From positions 1 through 64,000 of the forward strand of contig VLTN01000044.1 in the NCBI GenBank assembly GCA_008330645.1: a stretch of 64,000 nt of DNA, read 5' to 3'. Both the position numbers and the translations under genes were made by a program. The number at the start of each line of letters is the position of its first letter. Position 1 is the stretch's first letter. Origin of the DNA: Cafeteria roenbergensis. Its lineage: Eukaryota > Sar > Bigyra > Bicosoecida > Cafeteriaceae. Below are positions 10,063 through 21,062 of this stretch, one piece after another. The notes below the pieces were generated by a model that was not told the origin of the DNA, did not search any database, and saw nothing but the letters and a program-made list of their open reading frames with translations.

Positions 10063-13000
10063 CCACGATTCAGAACGCTCTTGGCGCGCTTAACCCGGGC
10101 TCGTGTTGGTACGAATGCTGCCACTTCCCTGTCACGTCGCGAAGTGCTGCTCGCGGAGGCACCGTCCGCCAAGGTTGAAGACCCGATGCTGCTGGACACT
10201 TTCTGCGGCTTCCCTGCTAGTGATGGCAGTGTGCCCCACGTGCCAGTGACCACAGGTCGCGACGTCTCCATGCGCGCTCTCGACATGCACCTCGACAGTG
10301 CCGCAGACACTGGCCCGCTGCCCTCCCCTGCCCTGCACACGACGAGCACCTGCAGCACCATGACCAGCCCGTTGGCGCCCACCAGCAGCCCCGTCACGAT
10401 GCCGTCGAGTGCAGGGTCGACCTCTTGTTCCCGGCCCTCCAGCACCGCCTGCTCCCCGCCACGCGCTCTCAGGAACACCAGAGACAACGTTGCAGTTGCG
10501 ATCATGGCTGACAGAGACAGCGTCTCTAGGACGTTGAATCGGCGTTGCTCGAACGGCTTGTGGTGGACATGCAGCACAAGTGAAGGCACAAGGACAAAAA
10601 TGGCGGCGGCAACCTGCGATGGTGCGTCCGTCACGAGGCTCGCAGCCATGACCAGCCCCATCTTGCGAAGCAGTACCAGCGCCTCCCACCAGCGCAGCCC
10701 AGGCCTGTATCCGTCAGACATGAAGCGCAGGCTCGGCCGATCCACCGCCCCTCGCAACGCCACAAAGATCGACAGTGGCAAGCCCGCCCCAACGAACAGC
10801 AGCAGGGCCACGGCTCCACCGACCACGGACAAATGGCGGCCCGCAAAGCACTCCACCGACAGGTCTGCCTCGAGGTACGATACTCCTCCCACTGGCCTGT
10901 CGTGGCACTCGAGGGCGTTGACGGCGAGGTTGACCAGCGACATGTACGTGAGGAAGAGCACGATGGCCAGAGTCAGCACGTACCGGTGCTGCGTAAAGAA
11001 TTGCGACGCGCGGGACAGCCGCACCGACCACGACGACGGGCCCTTGCTTGGCTTGTTCAAAGACTGAGCCGGGGGCAGTTTTGTGGCGAAGGGACTGGTG
11101 CTGGCACCCTTTCGTGCTTGTAGCCCTGCCATCGGGTTGGCCGTCGAGACAGCGTGGCCATGCTTGCCGACGTCCATACCGGCAGCAAGACGCACGCCCG
11201 TGGACGACAAGGGCGACAATACGATTGTTGGTCGTGTTCCAGTTGCGCTGGCCGAAACGAGCGCGCGCGCCACGGATGCCTCCTCCCTGACCTCGTCTGC
11301 CTCGTCAGGTTTCCGCCTCGCGAGCTCCATGGCAACTGCAACCAAGGCTGTCAGCGCCGTGACCACAACCGGCAGCGCTGCCGTCGCCCAGAATCGACGA
11401 ACAAAGTCGAGTCCCAGTGCGCACCGCACGGGGCCCCACGACATCGGACTCGCGCTGACCCCCTGCGTGAGGCCTGCCACCGCCTGGAACGCCGCTGTTC
11501 CTTTGGACCTGAACAGCGTGAGCGCCCCAAGGCCCTGTACGTGCGACAGCAGCTGGCGCACCGCAATGGACCGGTCGGACCGCCGTTCCTTTGTCGACCC
11601 CACCGTCTTGCGGGCCATGAACAAGGTCCCCGCCACGACGGCCAGCGCAAGTGCTGCCACCACTGCATCGTTGCTGGCCCCGCCCCAGCAGCGGCCGCAC
11701 GCCTGCCCGAAAGGCGCCCACCCGTCCGAGCACACCCCGCAGAGCGGGCCGCTGTACCCCTCGGCGCACCCATACTCGCGCGCCGTAGCGTTGAGCGTGC
11801 AGGCCTCCTCGTTGAAGCACGGGTGCAGCTCGGTGCTGGGGCCAATGGGGAGCCCCGCGTCCCGCGGCGGCCGGTAGTATCCGCGGAGCAGCGTCAGGAC
11901 GCCGGACGCACATTGCGCGCCGACCGCCGGACATCCTGCGCACACCGCGGCCGCACCACCATCTGAGTACTTGTCCGCCCCGCACACCTCGCAAAGGTCC
12001 ACCGACCCGGCGCGCGGCTGCTGGCCCAGGGGGCACCCCTGCACCGAGAAGCGGTGTCGAAGCACTGGCGACAGCGGCAGCTCTCCGACGAAGCACTCCA
12101 CCCGGAGCTCGAACGACCCGCCACGCCGGCCAATCACCGACAGGGCGTCCAGCGTCGCTTCAACAGTTCCGTCCGGCCTTGCCATGCCCAACGCATCGGA
12201 GCCCTCGACTCGTGAAGCGTTGGCCACGGACGCCCGGCACCGCGTTGCCGGCGCAAGCTCGGCCGCGCTGGACGCCGCCCCGCCAGACACATCCACGACC
12301 ACGACCACAGGCGGCCAAGCAGCGGCTGCCGCCACCTGGGCCGGCCTGGAAATCCCGTCTGCCCATCGCGCCGTTGCGCCCAGCACCACGACCGAGAGTC
12401 TCCCAGGTGACGCTTCGCCGGCAAACGGGTGCTCGCAGGTCACCGCGAACTCGACGTCACGGGCAGCCTCTGGGAAGGCTATGGTGCCCACCAGCGCCAT
12501 GGCATCCAAAGGCACCCGACCCCCGGTGGACGCGTCGGCGAAGAAGCGCGTCTTGGTCCCCGCCTGCGTCCAGCCGGCCGGCAGCTCGCCCAAGGCCTCG
12601 ACCGCGCACGAAGTCCCATCGCTCTGCGCGCCGTCCCACTCGGGGGCCTCGGCCGCCGTCAGGCTTGCGGTCGGGAACCCACGCAGCGAGAACGCTGACG
12701 CCCCGCTGGACAGCGCGAGCGGCAGCGGGCCTGCGCCCAGGTCCAGCACCGTCCGCAGCGTCGCGATGCGGAACCGCAGGCTCTGTTCCGAGCGCACCGA
12801 CCTGTCGCCACCCCACAGTTGGCATGTTGCGGATACTCTGACCTCGCCTGTGCCCGTGGCGCCCGCAGCAAGGGAGGCGGCTCCAGCTTGCGTCAGGGCC
12901 ACGTCGGCAGATACTGCTGCCATGGATGCCAGCGCATTGGCCGAGTCGCCCGCGAGCGCCAGGCTGCAAACCGGAGCCGCCGATACGGGAGCCGACACTT

Positions 13001-16000
13001 CGACGCGGATATGAGTGGCAACGCCCGACAGCAGCAGCGGCGTGTCGTCTGCGTCGCGCCCTGAACCGCTCTCCGAGAGAAGTAGGGACGCGCTGGTAAG
13101 CTGGACGTCCGACGACGGCAGCGACACACGCTCGCCCGTTGGGACCCACTCGCACCAAGCGTCGAGCCGGAGGGCCGCGCCAAGGGGAAACCCTGTTGTC
13201 GACAAGGGCGCGAAGCGCACCGCTAGGGCCGAAGGGACCGCGTTGCTGCTCGTCACGATGCCACGTTCTGAAACCAAAGAGAAACCGTCTGTGAGGATGG
13301 CCTCACACTCGAAGGACGCCGCCACGCGCGCAAGGTCATCTGATGGCGGCGTTGGGTTGAGCTCAAGTGTGGCGTTGAGCGCAGGGAGGCGTCTCGCGTC
13401 GGTGGATGAGGAAGCAGAGGCAAGCCAAGCCACTGACTCCGACTCGAAGGCAGCCCTCACGGAAGGAATGGCGACTTGCCGAGGGTTGGGGAGGGTGGCG
13501 GTGGCGCCTGTCACAGTCTCGCACGAGGCGGACAACGTCGTGTTCAGCCCCAGAGCGCCAGTGACGCCGGCCGAGGCGAACGACAGAAACGAAGCGTTGG
13601 CTGTCGGAGTTCTCCTGGAGACGCCCCTCACGGCAGCCTCGGGCTCGACTGACAGCCAGCACATCACGGCGCCGTTTCCCGCAATCGCTATCGCGGTCGC
13701 TGCGTCGCCGAGAGCAAACACAGTGGAGTCCGACGACGGCATGGCCACGACTTGCGACAGCAGGTTGTGGTGCCATGTCAGCGCCACGGATCCCAGGAGC
13801 GTGACACCACCCAGCAGCGAGGCCTGATAGCCGCTTGCAAGATTCATCCTCACGTGCAGCGCGTCGCCATCGCGGTCGGGCAGCGAGCCCAGGCCCGAGT
13901 GCTCAGGAAGGCGGCACAAGACACTCTTGGTCGAAATGATTGGCTCGGAACGGCACGGAGCGCCGCCGATGGTGAACGATGCTATTGCGGATGTGTCTGT
14001 GGGGATGTTCTCTCCTGCTACCACCACCCATCCGCCCGGAGTAACGTCCTGCGGCACGACCTGGTTGAGAGTCGGCGGGGGCATCGCCAGGATGCCAGCA
14101 GCCTGAGGCGTCCAAGCTGAAAGTCCAGGCCAGGGCAGCTCCACGCGAAGGAAGCCATGGAGCGGCCGAGCATCTCGCCCCTGGCCGTTGGAGAGGCCGA
14201 CGCACTCGACGGCGCTGTCGTTGAGCACTGACACAGCAGCACAGAGCACTGATGCCCCGAAGCGGACGGCTGAGACAGGAGGGCTGGCAAGGCCCACGCC
14301 CGTGAAGAGGAGCCTGGGAGCAGGGTGCTCGGGGAGGCTCGGAAGCAGGGCCTCGTGCCAGCCAGGAGCGCTGCCCCACGCAGAAGCGACGCGATGGATC
14401 TCCGGCGGCAATACCGTGAATAGGACGCCAGCAGCGGGCGACCACATGCCGCTCCTTGAGCGGACCACGACCGGCACAGTGCCTACGGCAACGGGGATAC
14501 GGCACACCAGCGTCAGCTCTTGGGTGTGGTTGCAGTCCGACGTCTCCGCGCTGCCGAACCGGGCGGCCGGCGGAGAGAAGAGGAGCTCCGGGAAGTCGCG
14601 GCCTCGGATCAGAGCCAACTCCCCTGGGCGTGCCTCCCCGATGGCTTCAAAGCTGTCCACGGCAGCGAGTGGGCGTGTTGAAACGATGGGAGATCCGCGC
14701 TCGATCAATGAAGCTGAGCGGCCAAACACCGTCACGGTCAGTGTCCCCGGCATCGGCCAAATTGGCGGCGCCGTGAAGTTGACGCACGCGATGGCTGAGA
14801 AGTTCAAGGCTTCGACGGTCTGACAAGGCTCCCCCCCGATGCGTACCGTGGTGCCATTTGCGCTGGAACCGAGCGCTATGCCTCGAACAACAATTTGGCT
14901 GACCGTGGCCCCAGCGTAGACAACTTGGGGGCTCACAGTGGCGACGGAAGGTGCGGGCCAGGCCCAAGCGGGCGTCGGAAAGGATTTCTGTCCGTTGATA
15001 GACACCGTGACATTGATGCGGGGCTTTGGGACCGCTGGTGATACGCAGGCTATGGTCGTGTCGTTGAGAACCCGCGCTCGCCCGCAAACGAGTGATTTGC
15101 CAAAATCAACCGTCGGTGGCTGGCCGAGGCTGCCGAGCCCGAAGTTCCGCCCTCGCACAAGGACGTATGTCCTTGCCTTGGTGTCGTGGCCACCAAGGTC
15201 CTGGCGTTCAGCGACTTCTGGGGGTTCGAAGCGGGTCGGGAAGGGCAGCGTGAGTGCGGCGGCCACGAGGCCATCGCGCGAAACGAAGCTCAGCCATGAT
15301 GGCTGAGGTCCTCCTGTCCCAGCCGGCGTCCCGAAGCACATGGCAGTCGTTGCGTTGACGATAGTGCAGTTCCAGGGAAGCAGCTCTGAGGGCCGATTGG
15401 CGCGGGCGAGGCATGTTGTCTGCTCGCTCGCCTGGTCGAGCAGCCCAAGCGCTACAAAGAGGCCGAGCGAGCCAGACCAAGCGAGGGTGGGACCGTCGTC
15501 CGATGAGCCCTGGGGAGGGAGCCTGTCGAGCAGGGAGTCCGAGGCGTACACACTATCATGCGCGAGCAGGTCGCTGAGGCGGAAGGCATCCCAGTCCGCA
15601 GGGTGCACAAGGTCGCAAACGCTGCTGGAATGGGCGCTGGAGCCAGCCACAGATCGTGGAGAACTTCCGGAGCTGCATCCGCTCACCCTGGCGGACCCAA
15701 GCGGACGGCTAACGGTTGCAGAGGGGGTCAGGTGCTGGCCCTGCGTCAGCCGAGAGCCTGGAAAGACTGGGGAGGAAAACGCCGAGGCATCAATGTGAGC
15801 TGCTGCTTGAGGCAGTGAAGGCGTTCCTGCGTACAGCAATGCTGGGGTGACGACTGTCTGAGGAGAGCAACCCTGCCCTCCAGGCATGGCAGCTATCTCA
15901 GCTGGGACAGGGTCGAGAGCTGAAGCCCACATAGAAGATGTGCCTCCAACGTTGGACGTCGATCCGTAGCCCAGCTGACCGTAGTCTCCTTTCCCGAAGG

Positions 16001-19000
16001 CCCGCACGCTGCCGTCCTCCAGCAGCACCAGGCTGTGATACCTTCCGGCCGACACCGCCACCGCCCGGCCCCCGAGCGGCACGCCTCCCATGTTCGACGG
16101 CAGCCTCGACTGCAAGTCGCCGACGTTGGACGTCGACCCGTACCCCAGCTGGCCGAATTCTCCGCGCCCGAAGGCCCGCACGCTCCCGTCTTCCATCAGC
16201 ACCAGGCTGTGAAGCGCACCAGCCGACACTGCCACCGCCCGACCCCCGAGCGACACGGCGCCCTTGACCGACGGCAGGGTCGACTGCGTGTTCGCCGACG
16301 TTTTGACGTCGATCCGTACCCCAGCCGGCCGTCATCTCCGCGCCCGAAGGCCCGCACACTGCCGTCCTCCAGCAGCACCAGGCTGTGGTACTCACCAGCC
16401 GACACTGCCACAGCCCGACCCCCGAGCGGCACGCCGCCCTTGTCCGACGGCAGCCTCGACTTCGAGTCGCCAACTTTGTCCGTCGACCCGTAGCCCAGCT
16501 GGCCGTAGTCTCCGCGCCCGAAGGCCCGCACACTGCCGTCCACCAGCAGCACCAGGCTGTGCGAATGACCTGCCGACACTGCCACCGCCCGACCCCCGAG
16601 CGACACGGCGCCCTTCTTTGACGGCAGGGTCGACTGCGTGTCGCCGACGTTGGATGTCGATCCGTACCCCAGCTTCCCGTAGCTTCCGAGCCCGAACGCC
16701 CGCACGCTGCCGTCCTCCAGCAGCACCAGGCTGTGGAAGTCACCTGCCGACACCGCCACCGCCCGCCCCCCGAGCGACACGGCGCCCTTCTTTGACGGCA
16801 GGGTTGACTGCCTGTCGCCGACTTTGCCCGTCGACCCGTACCCCAGCCGGCCGTAGTCTCCTTTCCCGAACGCCCGCACGCTCCCATCATCTAGTAGCAC
16901 CAGGCTGTGATCCCTACCACCCGACACCGCCACCGCCCGACCCCCGAGCGGCACGCCTCCCTTGGCCGACGGCAGCCTCGACTGCGTGTCGCCGACGTTG
17001 GACGTCGATCCGTACCCCAGCTGGCCGAATTCTCCGCGCCCGAAGGCCCGCACGCTCCCGTCCTCCAGCAGCAGCACGTTGTGATACGCACCAGCTGAGG
17101 CCAACACTGACAGGCCGCCATACCGCCGTTGCTGGGTGCGGACACTGGATCGAGACCGCACTTGGCAAGGCCGGAACTGCAGTGCATGACCGCTGCATAT
17201 GGAAAGCGTCGCTGCCCGGCCGCTTTCGGCGCAAGGCTCACTCTGTGACTCGATTCTTTCAAGGGCGACAGACCCCTGCAACCAAGGCAGGCTCGACTGC
17301 GTGTCGCCGACGTTGTCCGTCGACCCGTACCCCAGCTGGCCGTAGTCTCCGCTCCCGAAGGCCCGCACGCTGCCGTCCTCCAGCAGCACCAGGCTGTGGG
17401 ACCCACCAGCCGACACTGCCACTGCCCGACCCCCGAGCGGCACGCCTCCCTTGGCCGACGGCAGGGTCGACTGCGTGTCGCCGACGTTGTCCGTCGACCC
17501 GTACCCCAGCTGGCCGTGTTCTCCGCGCCCGAAGGCCCGCACGCTGCCGTCCTCCAGCAGCACCAGGCTGTGATACCTGCCAGCCGACAGCGCCACCGCC
17601 CGCCCCCCGAGCGGCACGGCGCCCTTCTTTGACGGCAGGGTCGACTGCGTGTCGCCAACTTTGTCCGTCGACCCGTACCCCAGCCGGCCGTAGCTTCCGT
17701 ACCCGAACGCCCGCACGCTCCCGTCCTCCAGCAGCACCAGGCTGTGGTGCCCATCAGCCGACACCGCCACCGCCCGACCCCCGAGCGGCACGCCGCCCTT
17801 GGCCGACGGCAGGCTCGACTGCATGTCGCCGACGTTGGACGTCGATCCGTAGCCCAGCTGGCCGTTTTGTCCGTACCCGAAGGCCCGCACGCTCCCGTCC
17901 TCCAGCAGCACCAGGCTGTGAAGCGTGCCAGCCGACACCGCAACCGCCCGACCCCCGAGCGGCACGCCGCCCTTCTTTGACGGCAGGCTCGACTGCGTGT
18001 CGCCGACGTTGTCCGTCGACCCGTACCCCAGCCGGCCGTCATCTCCGCGCCCGAAGGCCCGCACGCTCCCGTCCTCCAGCAGCACCAGGCTGTGAGACCC
18101 ACAAGCCGACACCGCAACCGCCTGGCCCCCGAGCGGCACACTGCCCTTCTTTGACGGCAGGGTCGACTGCGTGTCGCCGACGTTGTCCGTCGACCCGTAC
18201 CCCAGCCGGCCGTCATCTCCGCGCCCGAAGGCCCGCACGCTCCCGTCCTCCAGCAGCACCAGGCTGTGGTACTCACCAGCCGACACCGCCACCGCCCGGC
18301 CCCCGAGCGGCACGCCGCCCTTGGCCGACGGCAGGCTCGACTGCGTGCCGCCGACGTTGTCCGTCGACCCGTACCCCAGCTGGCCGTAGTTTGTGAGCCC
18401 GAAGGCCCGCACGCTGCCGTCCTCCAGCAGCACCAGGCTGTGATACCCACCAGCCGACACCGCCAAGGACTGCACGACTACGGCATTCGCCGTGATCCAT
18501 TCCGCAAGAGCTGCCGCTTCCGCGGGCCCAGGAGGGCTTTCTCGGTGCGCTCCCGGGTCCAGGTCTGACTCGGCCCAGGCGTGAGCCCGGACTGTGGTCG
18601 TCGTCTCGTTGCATGGGCGGCACCCGGTCTCTGCCCACAGCGGCAGCGATCCCGCCACGCCGAGGTGCACCGCCACACCCGTAGACACGTTGCCACGAAA
18701 CTCCAGCGGGGGCAGCGTGACGGCAAGCTTCGCCCCCGCCCAGCTCCTCCACGCCTGCTCGTTGCGGGACCAGACCCAGCCGCCAGCAATACGCGGCCTG
18801 AAAACGGCGTGCTCCAGAATCTCGGAATGGCTCAGGGCGACCCCCGAAGGGACTCCCGGGATGAGCACCAGCACCGCGAGGTCGATGCCGTCAGGAGCCG
18901 TGTCCCGGATGTCCCAGGGCGAACCGCGGCCAGCGCCGCCGCCGCCATCATCCACCCAGCACTCAACGCCGACGTGGGCACGCCCTGTGCCCGCCAGCTG

Positions 19001-19627
19001 AACGCCCCTGCTTCCCGGCGCCGTGCCTTTCCAGCGCCTGAGCCGAGACGCGCCCCACTCGCACTCCCCGTCAGCGCGGGGCAGCTCTGTCGCCCGGGGA
19101 CGCCAGCCGAATGCTGCCTGCAGGGGCGACGTGTCGTTTCGGGCCGACGGGGCGTTGAGCGCCTGCATGGCTTCGATCTGGCGCGTGAGGTTCCGGCCGG
19201 CACCCCCGAGGTCGGTTGCCGCGGCCGTGAGCCTCGCCCGTCGCTCCCAAGCCGCCAGTGGCGCACAGGACGATTCGTTGTCATCGCCCAGGCGCAGCCC
19301 GATCCACACTGACGCCGACGCGGTGCCGTTGGGCGGGGCCCCGTCGAGGGGAAGGACTCCGGCCGCGATGGCGTGCGACGCGTTGTTTCCGCGCGGCACC
19401 CTGACGCCCGCGTTGACCGAGTGGATGTGCCGCGCCAGCACAACCTCAACGGGCACCAAAGAGCGCACTGCGGCGGGGTTCCTGGCGCCCGCCCACGGCG
19501 GAATGGCGCCCTCATTGCGAATGGGCGGAAGAGGCTGGCCGTTCCACTGGCTTGGCCGGGACCCTTCGCCGCTGGCCCCGCGCGCGGCCAGCACCGCGAC
19601 GAGGAGCACGATTCGCACTGCATGCAT
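10056..19627 (-). CDS. Giant RCC1-repeat / IPT-TIG / Cys-rich multi-span membrane protein (one apparent frameshift)
   Basis: Start chosen at 19627 because MHAVRIVLLVAVLAARGASG is a clear signal peptide; an upstream frame extension has none. Order, in approximate residues: secreted N-terminal region (20-375) with N-glycosylation sequons; about 14 RCC1-type repeats of 58 residues (380-1235; core HSLVLLEDGSVRAFG, then GQLGYGST); IPT/TIG-like beta domains (about 1440-1950; for example NDTTIACVSP); further extracellular domains; a Cys-rich module (about 2530-2645; CEVCGADKYSDGG); then several membrane helices (about 2650-3100) with the WWEALVLLRK signature seen in large protist surface proteins; and a basic tail ending VLNRGE. 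Likely a plasma-membrane adhesion or sensing protein; ligand unknown. Two extra T's at about 16290-16304 shift the frame inside repeat 12, giving two open stretches. No intron was found over about 9.5 kb. The TGA (10056-10058) lies 38 bp from the LINE array. Confidence 0.8.
15930..18475 (-). repeat. 174-bp tandem repeat encoding the RCC1 blades
   Basis: About 14 in-frame units of 174 bp (for example CGACTGC at 17294 and 17468). DNA similarity between units is high, so they are homogenised, not just conserved at protein level. One non-repeat spacer (about 17095-17290) interrupts the array. The last unit decays into GGTSSMWASALDPVP. Confidence 0.9.
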
Positions 19628-21062
19628 TGCCCAGGTTGGGCGCGCGTGCTCCTGCGGGGCGAGGGCCGCCGCAAGCATGAGGAGGGCTGGGTCGACGTCT
19701 AGGAAGCGAGTGGTTCTCAAGTGGCTTGAGTGTCCGTTCGGTATCCGGTTGGGTTCATATTTGTCCGCAGACGTAGATTCTACCTCGACGCACTCTTGGG
19801 CCACGCGGCTTCCCCACAGCGTGCTGGGGCTGCCCCCGGCGTGCCTCGGAGAATCCCGAGCTCTAGTCTTCCCGCCTGCGTCGGCGGCCAAGAAAAGCAG
19901 CTCTCGGGCAAGGCGCGCGCAGCGTGCGCTTCGCTTTGCCTTCCGCGCCGTGCGAACGTTCGCACAGCACTCCAGGGCCCGATGCGGTCGGCTTTGAGGT
20001 TGTGTGAGAGCGAGGCCACATTCGTGACCCGCCCGCCCATCCCGCGGCAGGCTGGGAGGTGGCTTGCGAGGTTTTAGTGCCCCCCTGTGGGTGCAGTCTC
20101 CGAGCAAGGCACCGCCACTCCCAGCCCGCTGGCGCCGAAGGCCCAACAGGTGCCCGTGTGACCACTGCTGGATGCGTGATCGCCATTCCCTACGATCACT
20201 CGCACCAGGACGAATCGGAGGCGTGACCGGACAGACGAGAGTTGCGCACCGTTCAGGTCTTCCCGTCGACGACCCGACTGCGCACGCGCGCGCCCAGTGT
20301 CCCTCGGTCTGTCACGTTCGGCATTTGGCGTGTGCGAGAGCCAGGCACCATTGTGAACCGCCCTCCCTTCCTGTGGCTTCCTGGAGGTTTTTCCTTGCGC
20401 GGCTTTCGCGCGCGAGCGCCGGCCGCGGACCGCTCTCAGTCCGACCGCCCCGCCGTTGCCTCTTGCCTGCAAGCAACACGCACCGAATGTTGCGCATGTA
20501 GCCGCTGTCATGGAAGCATCCTCCATCTCCTCGGTCGCGCACGCCAGGGCACAGCGGTGGCATTGTCGAGCTCCGTGGGCCGTGCGCTGTCCCCCCCCGC
20601 CTTCCCCTCAGCCGTGCCGCTGCCTGCACATATGTCGGCGGAGAGAAGCCCTGCCACCTTTATGCTGACCAAGGAAAAAAAAACGTCCTTCGGCCGGGCG
20701 GCGACCGCCATGGGGACGAGGCGTGCGAGTGGACTTGATCTCGGGCGGGCGCGCCAATCGGCTCGGGGTGCGGTTGCGGAGCCCGCGGGGCCTCACACAC
20801 CGAGAACGCCCCCTCGTGGGGCGCGCAGGGGGGCGAGGGGCGACTGGCGGACTGTGCTAGGTCTGCCGCGTGCAGCTCGGCGCGCGGCGCAAACACCCCG
20901 CAGCGGCCGCAGCTCTGCTCTCTCCCCGAGCAACGCCGGTGTTGTAGGGCGGAAACAGCCAGCGCCGGCGGGTGTTCCTGGCAAGGTGCACTCCTTGGCC
21001 GGCAACGGCAGGGAGCGAGCGAACCGGCGAGCCCCTCGCCGAGTCTGCCCGCGCTTCTCGCC
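19628..21062. promoter_or_regulatory. Divergent intergenic region between the RCC1 membrane protein and leishmanolysin genes
   Basis: 1.4 kb with no supported gene. The frames across it are GC-driven and lack domains. It must hold both 5' regions because the flanking genes start outward from it. An A9 run at about 20679-20687 and weakly similar GAGGTTTT-containing stretches near 20010-20080 and 20340-20400 are the only features I see. No TATA element is convincing. Confidence 0.4.

Noticed and set aside
16264-18396. Plus-strand repeat-rich open frame over the RCC1 array
   Set aside because: Periodic antisense product of the 174-bp repeats, Pro/Arg/Ala-rich, no fold; explained by the minus-strand RCC1 blades.
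15930-18475. CRISPR-like array
   Set aside because: Regular repeats without unique spacers; the units are coding RCC1 blades.
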